NCBI RefSeq assembly: GCF_003206575.1
Contig: NZ_PZJO01000001.1
Span: 88,720-152,719 of the forward strand
Reading direction: 5' to 3'
DNA: 64,000 nucleotides
Origin: Salinicola endophyticus
GTDB taxonomy: Bacteria > Pseudomonadota > Gammaproteobacteria > Pseudomonadales > Halomonadaceae
Below are positions 46,466-55,077 of this stretch, piece by piece. Both the position numbers and the translations under genes were made by a program. Each line of letters begins with the position of its first letter. The first letter of the stretch is position 1. The notes under the pieces are model-generated. The model was not told where the DNA came from and ran no database searches. It was given only the letters and a program-made list of their open reading frames with translations.

Positions 46466-47254
46466 ATGACAATCAACGCCCATCTCAGCCGCGGTGTCGC
46501 CAGCGCCCTGCTGCTCGGAGGCCTGCTGTTCGCCGCCAATGCCAGTGCCGAGACGTCGAATACCGCAAGCGCCAGCGAGTGTGCGCCCAAGGAGTACGCC
46601 ATGGCGCTGCGCTACCAGCAGCAGTCCGCGGAGATCCAGGCACTGCAGCGTCAGAACTACGCCCTGGCCACGATGCGCCTGGCGCAGAAGATCGCCGCCC
46701 ACCCCGATGCCACCAATCTGGCGATCATGACCGATCTCGACGAGACGGTGATCGACAACAGCGCGCTGCTGGTGCGCGACATGCAGGCATGTCACGACTT
46801 CACCACCTGGGATACCTGGAAGGTGTGGGAGCGCGAGGGGCATCCGCGTCTGATCCCCGGGGCACGGGCCTTCCTCGACTACGCCAACGCTCACGGTGTG
46901 ACGATCTTCTACGTCTCCGACCGCTATCAGCAGAACAAGGCCGCCACGCTGGCGACGCTGAAGGCGCTGCGACTGCCTCAGGTCAACGACGCCCAGGTGC
47001 GCCTGCTGGGGCCCTCCAAGGCCAAGCGCCGCGCCGCCATCGAGCGCGACTATCAGCTGGTGCTGCAGCTCGGCGACTCCCTGGCCGACTTCTCCGGCGA
47101 CTTCCACCACGCTGACCTGGCAACCCAGAAGCGTCTGGTGGCCGAGCAGGCGGCGCACTTCGGCGACGACTGGATCATGTTCCCCAATGCCAGCTACGGC
47201 AGCTGGAGCGACGCGACGCTGGAGGGCTGGGCGGCCCCGCTCAAGACGGATTGA
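46466..47254 (+). CDS. HAD-family acid phosphatase, e(P4)/class C-like, periplasmic
   Basis: A 262-residue secreted phosphatase. The signal peptide is clear (basic MTINAHLSR, hydrophobic core, AANASA cleavage at about 28). The HAD nucleophile motif is MTDLDETVIDNS (DxDxT), followed by FYVSDR, then LGPSKAKRRAAIE and the acidic motif LQLGDSLADFSGDF. This is the acid phosphatase class B/C (lipoprotein e(P4)) family, which removes phosphate from nucleotides such as NMN. No lipobox is present, so it is probably soluble. An AGGAGAG site precedes the ATG. Confidence 0.92.
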   Translation: MTINAHLSRGVASALLLGGLLFAANASAETSNTASASECAPKEYAMALRYQQQSAEIQALQRQNYALATMRLAQKIAAHPDATNLAIMTDLDETVIDNSALLVRDMQACHDFTTWDTWKVWEREGHPRLIPGARAFLDYANAHGVTIFYVSDRYQQNKAATLATLKALRLPQVNDAQVRLLGPSKAKRRAAIERDYQLVLQLGDSLADFSGDFHHADLATQKRLVAEQAAHFGDDWIMFPNASYGSWSDATLEGWAAPLKTD

Positions 47255-47301
47255 TCACGATAGGGCGGCCACGCCGGCCGCCAGGCGGGATGATCAAAAC
47301 G

Positions 47302-47337
47302 CAGCGCCCCCGCCGGGGTTTCCCGGCGGGGGCGCTG
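47302..47337. terminator. Strong GC-rich terminator hairpin between convergent genes
   Basis: A perfect 16-base stem (CAGCGCCCCCGCCGGG and its complement) has a GTTT loop. On the minus strand it is followed by CGTTTTG, which serves yciO. On the plus strand the T-tract is weak (GGCTTTAC), but it probably also ends the phosphatase message. Confidence 0.85.
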
Positions 47338-47397
47338 GCTTTACAGGCACCGACTGTCGCTCGTGAATTGCCGCAGTGACGTATCGCGGCACGCGCC

Positions 47398-48018
47398 TCA
47401 GCGGAACGGCGCGGGGTCGCCGCGGCCCTCGCGGACCAGCGTCGGCGGAATGTCGCGCAGATCGACCACCGTGGTCGGCTCCAGATGGCAGGCGCCGCCA
47501 TCGATGATCAGATCGATGTGCGCTCCGTAACGCTCGCGGATCTCCTCGGCGTCGGTCATCGGCAGCTCCTCGTCGACCGGGATCAGGGTCACGCTCATCA
47601 GCGGTTCACCGAGGGCCTCGAGCAGCGCATGGGTGATGCGGTGGTCGGGTACGCGTACACCGATCGAGCGCCGCTTGGGGTGCAGCAGCAGACGCGGCAC
47701 TTCAGTGGTGGCGTTGAGAATGAAGGTATAGGGCCCGGGGGTGTGCGACTTGAGCAGGCGGAAGACGCTGTTGTCGACCTTGGCGTAGGTGCCGATCTCG
47801 GAAAGATCGGAGCAGACCAGGGTGAAGTTGTGGCGGTCGTCGAGCTGGCGCAGCCACTTGATCTTCTCGATCGCCTTCTTCTCGCCCAGGCAGCAGCCCA
47901 GCGCATAGCCGGAGTCGGTCGGATAGGCGACCACGCCACCCTGGCGCAGGATACCGATCGCCTGATCGATCAGGCGCTTCTGCGGATTCTGCGCGTGGAT
48001 CTGGAAAAACTGGGTCAT
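47398..48018 (-). CDS. yciO: YciO, TsaC/Sua5-related protein
   Basis: A 206-residue YrdC/Sua5-fold protein, the same length as E. coli YciO. It opens MTQFFQIHAQNPQKRLIDQA, with the ligand-binding basic patch CVKW replaced by GVVAYPTDSGYALGCCLGEKKA. KRRSIGVRVPDH and DGG near the C-terminus follow. TsaC/Sua5 proteins make threonylcarbamoyl-AMP for tRNA t6A. YciO is a paralogue with weak or uncertain activity of that type. A strong AGGAGGG site precedes the ATG. It is followed upstream by the PHP exonuclease, as in E. coli where yciO and yciV adjoin. Confidence 0.92.
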   Translation of the reverse strand: MTQFFQIHAQNPQKRLIDQAIGILRQGGVVAYPTDSGYALGCCLGEKKAIEKIKWLRQLDDRHNFTLVCSDLSEIGTYAKVDNSVFRLLKSHTPGPYTFILNATTEVPRLLLHPKRRSIGVRVPDHRITHALLEALGEPLMSVTLIPVDEELPMTDAEEIRERYGAHIDLIIDGGACHLEPTTVVDLRDIPPTLVREGRGDPAPFR

Positions 48019-48154
48019 GTCGTGCCCTCCTTGGGGTCGGATCCCGCCACGGCCGCCGCGCGCTGGCGGCGCACCGGAATGACGCAAGGCGCCGCGAGCG
48101 GCGCCATTCACCGTCAGCGTAACAGATGGCGCGCCTGGCGCCTGCCGCTAAGAC

Positions 48155-49147
48155 TCAGGTTGAAGAGGGTTCCGCCAGAGACGGCTCGGTGGGAGACGGC
48201 TCGATAGGCGTGACGAAATCGGCCAGGGCGGGATGCGCCCACACCGGACGCACATGCGAGCGCGGCGCCGGGCTCAGGGTGCCGGGCGCCAGCGCACCGC
48301 CAGGGAAGTGAAAGTCGCTGCCGAGCGAGCCGTAGAGCTCATGGTGCGCGAGCTGGCGCGAGAGGTCGAAGGTGGTATCGCGATTCTGGTAACCACTCAC
48401 TAACTCCGCAGCCTGCCCACCAGCGCCGATAAAGGCCTCGAACAGCAGGTCGCGCTTGCGCCGGGTCATGCCGTAGCGCAGCGGATGCGCGACCACGGCG
48501 ACACCGCCAGCCTCGACGATCCAGCCGACCACCGTCTCGAGCGCCGGCCAGTGGGTCTTGACGTCACCGCGCTTGCCGGCCCCCAGGTAGCGCTTGAACG
48601 CCGCCTGGCGGTCCGCCGCCAGCCCGGCATCGACCAGCGCCTGGGCGAAATCGGGCCGCCCCAGTGGGCGCTCACTTCCGGCGATCGCCCGCGCCCGCGC
48701 CAGGGCGTCGTCGAGTCCCAGCTTCTCCAGCCGCCGGGCGATCTCCTCGGCACGCCGCACCCGCGCCTCGGCCAGCCCCACGAGGCTGACGTCGAATGCC
48801 GCACTCGGCCCCTGGGGCAGCAGCGCCACGACATGAATCGTCATGCCGCGCCACTGACACGACAGCTCGCTGGCGCAGAGCAGGCGCATGCCGTGGTGGG
48901 CGCAGCGCTCGCGCGCCTCCGCGACCCCCGCCAGGGTGTCGTGGTCGGTCAACGCGATATGCGAAAGCCCCTTGGCATGGCATAGATCCACCAGCTCGGT
49001 GGGCGTGAGCCGGCCATCGGAGGCGCTGGAGTGCAGGTGCAGATCGATGCCGCGAGCCTCGTCCAGCGAGGTGGCGGCGGTCAACGGCGCTCGTTCGGAC
49101 GGCGCGGCGGTCTTCTCGGAATCGCTGGCAGCAACGGACATGGGCAT
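48155..49147 (-). CDS. rnm: RNase AM (PHP-domain 5'-3' exoribonuclease, YciV)
   Basis: About 330 residues. The PHP metallo-phosphoesterase domain has the metal ligands DLHLHSSASDG, ALTDHDTLAG, HHGMRLLCASELSC, VVAHPLRYG and GSDFHFPG. This is the RNase AM (Rnm/YciV/TrpH) family, a 5'-3' exonuclease that matures 5' ends of 23S, 16S and 5S rRNA and digests 3',5'-bis-phosphonucleotides. A variable N-terminal extension precedes the domain. The ATG at 49147 is chosen; 49141 and a GTG at 49183 are alternatives. The end is low-complexity (Pro/Ser/Glu/Thr). Confidence 0.9.
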   Translation of the reverse strand: MPMSVAASDSEKTAAPSERAPLTAATSLDEARGIDLHLHSSASDGRLTPTELVDLCHAKGLSHIALTDHDTLAGVAEARERCAHHGMRLLCASELSCQWRGMTIHVVALLPQGPSAAFDVSLVGLAEARVRRAEEIARRLEKLGLDDALARARAIAGSERPLGRPDFAQALVDAGLAADRQAAFKRYLGAGKRGDVKTHWPALETVVGWIVEAGGVAVVAHPLRYGMTRRKRDLLFEAFIGAGGQAAELVSGYQNRDTTFDLSRQLAHHELYGSLGSDFHFPGGALAPGTLSPAPRSHVRPVWAHPALADFVTPIEPSPTEPSLAEPSST

Positions 49148-49242
49148 GACGCCGGGGGGCGTCTTTGTCAGAATAGGCCGCACATGGTGAGGGCCGCCGC
49201 CGTCGCGGTCAATCCGCGCCCCGCCCTCTCGGAGCCCTGCGC

Positions 49243-49794
49243 ATGAAACTGCTGTTCGACTTCCTACCCATCGCGATCTTCTTCGCCGTCTACCATCTGA
49301 CCGGCGATATCATCAGCGCCACCGCCATCCTGATCCCCGCCACCGTGATCCAGCTCGGCGTGGTGTGGTGGCGCCAGCGGCGCATCGAGAAGATGCTGCT
49401 GATCACCTCGATCATCGTGATCGCCTCCGCCGGGGCCACCATCGCCTTCCGCGATCCGGCGTTCATCCAGTGGAAGCCGACCGTGATCAACGCCCTGTTC
49501 GGCGTCGCCTTCCTGTTCTCGCCGCTGTTCGGCGGCCAGACCCTGGCGCAGCGCATGATGGGCAAGGCGGTGTCACTGCCGGCGGCGGTCTGGCGGCGTC
49601 TCAATCTCGCCTGGGTGCTGTTCTTCTTCGCCATGGCGATCCTCAACGTCTTCGTCTTCACCCACTACGACGAAGCGACCTGGGTCGACTTCAAGCTGTT
49701 CGGCATGCTCGGACTGACGCTGCTGTTCGTGGTCGGACAAGCGCTGTTCCTGGCACGTCACATGTCCCGTTCCACCCCTGAGGAGCCCTCCTGA
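49243..49794 (+). CDS. yciB: Inner membrane septation protein YciB (IspA/IspZ)
   Basis: A 183-residue membrane protein with about five helices, starting [21 protein letters not shown]. It contains the family motifs [20 protein letters not shown] and [20 protein letters not shown]. In E. coli YciB interacts with cell elongation and division proteins and helps maintain the envelope. It is divergent from rnm. Its stop overlaps the yciI start by one base, so the two are co-translated. Confidence 0.95.
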   Translation: MKLLFDFLPIAIFFAVYHLTGDIISATAILIPATVIQLGVVWWRQRRIEKMLLITSIIVIASAGATIAFRDPAFIQWKPTVINALFGVAFLFSPLFGGQTLAQRMMGKAVSLPAAVWRRLNLAWVLFFFAMAILNVFVFTHYDEATWVDFKLFGMLGLTLLFVVGQALFLARHMSRSTPEEPS

Positions 49795-50093
49795 TGCGCT
49801 ACGCCATCATCGGTCACGACAACGATTCGAGCCTTGCACAGCGCCGCGAAGCGCGCCCGGCGCACCTGGCGCGGCTGGAAGCGCTGCGCGACGACGGCCG
49901 CCTGATCCTGGCCGGCCCCTTCCCCGCCATCGACGGCGAGGACCCGGGCGAAGCCGGCTTCAGCGGCAGTCTGATCGTGGCCGAGTTCGAGTCGCTGGAA
50001 GCCGCCCGGGCCTGGGCCGAGGCCGACCCCTACGTCGCCGCCGGCGTCTACGCCCAGGTCGAGGTCAAACCGTTCAAGCACGTGCTGCCCTGA
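49794..50093 (+). CDS. yciI: YciI family protein
   Basis: A 99-residue ferredoxin-like-fold protein of the YciI family. It opens [20 protein letters not shown], with [11 protein letters not shown] and AGPFPAIDG, then [21 protein letters not shown]. The conserved His of RPAHLARL and the Asp of [10 protein letters not shown] are present. E. coli YciI has little known function, and family members are proposed lyases or dehydrochlorinase-like. It overlaps yciB by one base. Confidence 0.93.
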   Translation: MRYAIIGHDNDSSLAQRREARPAHLARLEALRDDGRLILAGPFPAIDGEDPGEAGFSGSLIVAEFESLEAARAWAEADPYVAAGVYAQVEVKPFKHVLP

Positions 50094-50102
50094 ACCGCCG
50101 AG

Positions 50103-50154
50103 CGTTATCCACAAGTCTTCGGTGAGGGCTTTTTCACAGCTGCTGTGGATAACG
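50103..50154. promoter_or_regulatory. Inverted pair of consensus DnaA boxes
   Basis: TTATCCACA at 50105-50113 and its exact complement TGTGGATAA at 50144-50152 are both perfect DnaA boxes. With flanks they form 11-base arms (CGTTATCCACA). Between them is a small palindrome, CACAGCTGCTGTG (50136-50148), that overlaps the second box. They lie in the yciI-mnmC gap, far from any replication gene seen in the window. Confidence 0.75.
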
Positions 50155-50271
50155 TTGTGAAGATCCCGCGGACGCCTTTCGCTGCCCCGGAAACGACGTC
50201 CGCTGGCGCGAGTCGATCATTTTTTGATCACCTACGCGCAAAAAACCGGCCACTGCGAGACCTTCTCCCCC

Positions 50272-52308
50272 ATGACCGACGATCGACTCGCCGTCTTCGG
50301 CGAGCGCCTGGAGCCAGCGGAACTCGACTGGCGCCAGGATGCCGCGCAGCAGGAAGCGCCCTTCTCGACCCGCTACGACGACGTCTACTTCTCCCGCGAC
50401 AACGGCCGCGCGGAGACGCAGTTCGTGTTCCTCGACAACAACGACCTGCCGCGCCGCTTCCGCACCTGGGACACCGCACGCCCCTTCGTGATCGGCGAGA
50501 CCGGCTGCGGCACCGGGCTCAATCTGCTGTGCGCCTGGGCGTGCTTCGAACAGCACGCCCCTGCCGCGGCGCGGCTGCATCTGATCTCTACCGAGAAGCA
50601 CCCGCTCTCGCGCGAGGCGTTGCAGCGGGTGTGGCAGAGCTGGCCGGACTTCGCCACCCGTGCCCAGGCCCTGATCGCGCAGTGGCCGCAGCCGGTACCG
50701 GGCGTCCACCGCCTGCGCCTCTCGCCGCGGGTGACCCTGGATCTGCACTTCGGCGATGCCGCCGCCTGCCTGGCGCGGCTCGACGGCCAGGTGGATGCCT
50801 GGTTCCTGGATGGCTTCGCCCCGGCCAAGAACCCCGACATGTGGCAGCCGGCGCTGTTCGCCGCGCTGGCCTCGGCCAGCCGTCCGGGCGCCACCTTCGC
50901 CACCTTCACCTGTGCCGGGCTGGTCCGACGCGGCCTCGCCGCCGAGGGCTTCCGCTGGCGCAAGGTGCCCGGGTTCGGCCGCAAGCGCGAGATGCTGCGC
51001 GGTGAATGGCAGCCCGATGGGCTGACAACCCCGCACGCGTCACAGTGCCCGACACGGCGCTCCGCGCCGCGCGCGGCCACGCCCTGGTTCATCCCGCCGC
51101 CGCCGCGCCCCGCCCAGCATGTGGCAGTGATCGGCGCCGGTATCGCCGGCACCAGCGTGGCCGAGGCGCTGGCGCGCCGCGGTAGCCGGGTCAGCCTGAT
51201 CGACCGCGGGGGTATCGCCAGCGGCGCCTCGGGCAATCCACAGGCGGCGCTCTACGTGAAACTGGCGGCGGAGACCAACCGGCAGAGCCGCTTCTACCTG
51301 GCTGCCCTGCTCTACGTGCAGCGCTGGCTGGCGGCCCTCGACCCGGAACGCAGCCTGTGGCGCGATAGCGGCCTGCTGCAGCTCGCCATCGGCGAACGCG
51401 AGCAGCGCCGCCAGCAGCGCTTCCTGGACAACTACGTTCTACCCGAGACGCTGGTCAGCGGCTGCGATGCGGCCCGCGCCAGCGAGCTGGCAGGCACGCC
51501 GCTGGCGCATTCGGCGCTGGCCTACCCGCTGGCGGGCTGGGTCGACCCGGCGGCGCTGTGCCAGCGGCTGGCGGCGACACCGGGGGTCGAGTACCGCCGT
51601 GCGACGCTCGACTCGCTCGAAGCCATCGACGCGGGCTGGCAGCTCGCGCTTTCCGATGGCCAGCTGCAGGTGGATCAAGTGGTGTTCGCCAGCGGCCATG
51701 CCAGTGGTGCCTGGCTCGACGGCCTGCCGCTGCAGCAGGTACGCGGCCAGATCGCGAGCCTGCCGTGGACGGCACCGGACGCCCCGGCGCAGGTGCTGTG
51801 CGGCGAGGGCTATGTGCTGCCGCCCTACGCGGGCAGGCTCACCTTCGGCGCCACCTTCACCCCCAAAGATGGCGATACGCGCCTGCGCGAGGCCGACCAG
51901 CAGCGCAACCTGGATGAGCTTTCGCGCACCGCCCCGGCGCTGCACGCCACGCTCTGCGCCGACGGCGAGGCGGCGGCCCTGGCCGCGCTCGACGGTCGCG
52001 CCAGCGTGCGCGCCGCCAGCCCGGACAAGACACCCTACGCCGGGCCGCTGCCAGACAGCGCCGGATGGCGGCAGGAGTACGCCGCGCTGGCCAAGGATGC
52101 GCGGCAGCGCTTCACCACCCCCGGTCGTCACCACCCGGGGCTCTGGGTCAGCACCGCCCACGGTTCCCGCGGGCTGGTCAGCGCACCGCTGTGCGCCGAG
52201 CTGATCGCCTCTCGCCTTCACGACGAGCCGCTGCCGCTGGAGCGCGAGCTGGTGGACCATCTGCACCCGGGGCGGCGGCTGATCGCCGAGCTGATCCGGC
52301 AGGCGTGA
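50272..52308 (+). CDS. mnmC: tRNA mnm5s2U biosynthesis bifunctional protein MnmC
   Basis: A 678-residue fusion protein making mnm5s2U at the tRNA wobble position. The N-terminal methyltransferase (MnmC2, about 1-245) has the SAM motif VIGETGCGTGLNLL and DGFAPAKNPDMW. The C-terminal FAD oxidase (MnmC1, about 280-678) has the dinucleotide motif VAVIGAGIAGTSVAEAL and the family end GSRGLVSAPL. The ATG at 50272 begins the family N-terminus; the frame is open to 50224. The two DnaA boxes lie about 120 bases upstream. Confidence 0.95.
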   Translation: MTDDRLAVFGERLEPAELDWRQDAAQQEAPFSTRYDDVYFSRDNGRAETQFVFLDNNDLPRRFRTWDTARPFVIGETGCGTGLNLLCAWACFEQHAPAAARLHLISTEKHPLSREALQRVWQSWPDFATRAQALIAQWPQPVPGVHRLRLSPRVTLDLHFGDAAACLARLDGQVDAWFLDGFAPAKNPDMWQPALFAALASASRPGATFATFTCAGLVRRGLAAEGFRWRKVPGFGRKREMLRGEWQPDGLTTPHASQCPTRRSAPRAATPWFIPPPPRPAQHVAVIGAGIAGTSVAEALARRGSRVSLIDRGGIASGASGNPQAALYVKLAAETNRQSRFYLAALLYVQRWLAALDPERSLWRDSGLLQLAIGEREQRRQQRFLDNYVLPETLVSGCDAARASELAGTPLAHSALAYPLAGWVDPAALCQRLAATPGVEYRRATLDSLEAIDAGWQLALSDGQLQVDQVVFASGHASGAWLDGLPLQQVRGQIASLPWTAPDAPAQVLCGEGYVLPPYAGRLTFGATFTPKDGDTRLREADQQRNLDELSRTAPALHATLCADGEAAALAALDGRASVRAASPDKTPYAGPLPDSAGWRQEYAALAKDARQRFTTPGRHHPGLWVSTAHGSRGLVSAPLCAELIASRLHDEPLPLERELVDHLHPGRRLIAELIRQA

Positions 52309-52413
52309 GTGGCGGCCCGCCATCGCGGGCCCCGCTATCGGTCACCTGAAGCTGTCGGTCGCCTTGCGCCATCGATAGCCTGGGCCGGTCGAGGGGTCTC
52401 GAAAAGAAGTCGC

Positions 52414-53148
52414 TCAGGGGGCCGGCGTACCGCCCAGCCGCGCCAGCGTCTCGGCGTCGAGGCAGCGGTAGGTGAAGGAGGGGCGGCCGATATGGCCGTA
52501 GTGGAAGGACTCTTCGAGCACGCCCTGGTCCACCAGATGCTTGAGGTACTTGCGCACCGACACCCGTGACATCCCGGTATCCTCGCTCAGCGCCTCGGTG
52601 GTGAAGGTCGCTTCGTGGTGCTCGGCGGCGGCTCGCGCCACCTGTGACAGCGAATTGAGGGTGAGCCCCTTGGGCAGGTCGCCCGGGCGCTGGGGCGGCG
52701 CCGCGACGGCGCCATCGCGGCGGAACAGCGCGTCGACGTCGCGCTGGTGAGCGCGCGCCGGCAGTCCGGCCAGCCGCCGATGGGTATCCAGACAGTGGCT
52801 CAGCGCCTCCTGGAAGCGCTGGAACTCGAACGGCTTGACCAGGTAGTCGTCGACGCCCAGGTGCTTGGCCTCACGCACCGTCTCCATCTCCGAGGCCGCG
52901 GTGATCAGGATGATCTGGATATCACGGGCCTGGCGGCGCAGCTCGCGCACCAGCGCCAGGCCGTTGTGCTCACGCAGATAGACATCGAGCAGCAGCAGAT
53001 CGACGGGCTCGCGTTGCAGCACGTCCCGCGCGGCGGGCAGATCCTCGCACTGGGCGACCAGGCTGGCCCCCTCGATACGATTGAGAAACTCGACGTTGAG
53101 CCGCATGACCATCGGGTCGTCTTCTACCACCAGTACACGCATGCTCAT
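52414..53148 (-). CDS. CitB/DcuR-family response regulator
   Basis: A 244-residue response regulator of the CitB/DcuR/DctR type. The receiver (about 1-120) has LVVEDDPMVMRLN, the phosphoacceptor in LLLLDVYLREHNG and the lysine in YLVKPFEFQ. The C-terminal helix-turn-helix domain (about 175-235) has TTEALSEDTGMSRVSVRKYL and GRPSFTYR, as in DcuR. Its ATG overlaps the kinase stop (ATGA). It probably activates the divergent 2-hydroxycarboxylate transporter in response to citrate, malate or a related acid. Confidence 0.93.
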   Translation of the reverse strand: MSMRVLVVEDDPMVMRLNVEFLNRIEGASLVAQCEDLPAARDVLQREPVDLLLLDVYLREHNGLALVRELRRQARDIQIILITAASEMETVREAKHLGVDDYLVKPFEFQRFQEALSHCLDTHRRLAGLPARAHQRDVDALFRRDGAVAAPPQRPGDLPKGLTLNSLSQVARAAAEHHEATFTTEALSEDTGMSRVSVRKYLKHLVDQGVLEESFHYGHIGRPSFTYRCLDAETLARLGGTPAP

Positions 53149-54809
53149 GTCACTCCGTCGGTAATCCAGGATGGGGCTACCGCGTAGGGTAATGTCACCT
53201 CGACCAGGGTGCCACGTCCGGGGGTGGAATAGATCGCCAGATGGCCGCCGCGGGAGTCGACGTGGGCCCGCACCATCGCCAGACCGTAGCCGCGCCCCTC
53301 GCCCTTGGTCGACACCCCCTGCTCCAGCACCTCGCCGCGCTGGGCCGCGTCCATGCCGCAACCGCTGTCGGCTACGTGCAGCGACAGCGCCCCGGCATCC
53401 AGCCCCAGGGTCAGGGTGACATGGCGCTCGTCGCGCCCGGCGACCGCTTCGAAGGCGTTCTCCAGCAGATTGCCGATGATCGTCACCAGCAGGTGGCACA
53501 CCTCCTCCTCGGCCGCCGCCGGGATATCGCTCTCCAGCTCGACCTCGAGTTCGATGCGCCGCTCCCGCGCCTCGCTGCCCTTGGCCAGCAGAAAGCCCGC
53601 CAGCACCGGGTCCTTGACCCCCGAAACGCGCGCCGCGGCGGGGGCGATCAGAGTATCGTCGAGTTCGTGCAGGTAGCGTTCGAGGCGCCCCAGGTCGCGC
53701 AGCTGGACCAGCCCCAGGATCACGTGCAGGCGGTTCTTGAACTCATGGGTGGAAGCCCGCAGCGCCTGGGCGTAGCGGCTGACCCCGGTCAGCTCCTCGG
53801 CCAGGCGGTTGACCTCGCTGCGATCGCGCAGGGTCACCACGCTGCCGCCGCCGCGGGTCTCGTCACCCTGCACCGCGCCGCGCTCGGTGGCCGCCTCACG
53901 CCCACGGCGGCGGGGCCGGGCCCCCTCACGGATCAGCACCCGGTTGACGATCAGCGCGCGCCCGTTGAGGGTCAGCCGCTGGTCGAGCGCCGGGGTGCCG
54001 TCGCCGAACAGCTGGGCCAGGGTGGTGGCGGGCACGTCGGCGGCGGGTGCCGCCCCCACCGGCGCCAGCAGCTCGCGGGCCGCCGGATTGATCAGGCTCA
54101 GTTCACCGCCGGCATCGATCGCCAGCACCCCCTCGTGGAGCGACGCCAGCAGCGCCTGGCGCTCCTGCACCCACTGCGAGATCTGGTGCGGCTCGAAGCC
54201 GAGCAGGATGCGCTTGATGTAGCGCGCCAGCCACCAGGCGCCGAGACCGCCGACGAGCATCAGCAGCAGGGTGCCCAGCAGCACCACCTGGCGCTTCTCG
54301 GCCAGCAGCAGCCCGACACGGGAGAGGGTGACACCGGTGGCCACCGCACCGATCACCCGGCCGTCGTCGGCACGCACCGGGGCGAAGCCGCGGATGCTCA
54401 CCCCGAGCGTGCCCTCGGAGCGCGATACATAGGATTCGCCCGCCAGCGCCGGCCCCTCGTCACCGCCGCGGAAGTGGCGCCCCACCTCCCGGGGATCGGG
54501 GTGGGTGAGACGCAGATGGTCGCGATCCATCACGGTGATGAAGTCGACCCCCAGGCGCTCGCGCAGACGTTCGATGTGCTGGCGCAGGGCCGAGTCGGCA
54601 TCATGAACGACCGGCGTGGCTTCGAGCGCCCGGCGGATGTCGCTGCGGTCGGCGAGTACCGCCGCCAGCCCCATCACCCGCTCACCCTGGGCGCGCTCGA
54701 GGTTCGCCTTGAGCTGGTAGTCGAACAGCAGAAAAGCCACCCCCAGGGTCAGCACGATCATGCTGGCGACGAGGATGAAGATCTGGGCACTGAGACGCAG
54801 TCGTTTCAC
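53145..54809 (-). CDS. CitA/DcuS-family sensor histidine kinase
   Basis: A 554-residue membrane sensor. The first helix (about 8-28) is followed by a periplasmic PDC/sCache domain (about 40-175, with VDFITVMDRDHLRLTHPDP and GVSIRGFAPVRADDG), a second helix (about 178-198), PAS (about 215-275), a linker rich in Arg/Gly, and a SPOB-type dimerisation domain with HEFKNRLHVILGLVQL. An HATPase with NLLENAFEAV, DSGCGMD and GYGLAMV completes it. In CitA and DcuS the PDC domain binds citrate or C4-dicarboxylates. It is the first gene of the pair, facing the transporter. Confidence 0.93.
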   Translation of the reverse strand: MKRLRLSAQIFILVASMIVLTLGVAFLLFDYQLKANLERAQGERVMGLAAVLADRSDIRRALEATPVVHDADSALRQHIERLRERLGVDFITVMDRDHLRLTHPDPREVGRHFRGGDEGPALAGESYVSRSEGTLGVSIRGFAPVRADDGRVIGAVATGVTLSRVGLLLAEKRQVVLLGTLLLMLVGGLGAWWLARYIKRILLGFEPHQISQWVQERQALLASLHEGVLAIDAGGELSLINPAARELLAPVGAAPAADVPATTLAQLFGDGTPALDQRLTLNGRALIVNRVLIREGARPRRRGREAATERGAVQGDETRGGGSVVTLRDRSEVNRLAEELTGVSRYAQALRASTHEFKNRLHVILGLVQLRDLGRLERYLHELDDTLIAPAAARVSGVKDPVLAGFLLAKGSEARERRIELEVELESDIPAAAEEEVCHLLVTIIGNLLENAFEAVAGRDERHVTLTLGLDAGALSLHVADSGCGMDAAQRGEVLEQGVSTKGEGRGYGLAMVRAHVDSRGGHLAIYSTPGRGTLVEVTLPYAVAPSWITDGVT

Positions 54810-55077
54810 GATGGCTATCCGAGGGTGGCACGGGCAAATCGGGGGGTGTGATGTCGGATCACGGCTCGAGGCTGACGTTTTAGCCGCCTCGTTCTAGATG
54901 CCGTGGTTTTAGACCAAGGGGGTATTCCCCGGCCAGGCGCTTTGTGCCGGCACCGCGCCGCTCCCTTTCAATATTTTATTAAGGCTTAGTTAACTTCAGA
55001 AAGTTTGGCCGCCGCCGCCTCGCTTCTTATCCTGCTGCCTACCCGCCCGGCAGGGCGCGCAATTCTGGGAGTGAACC

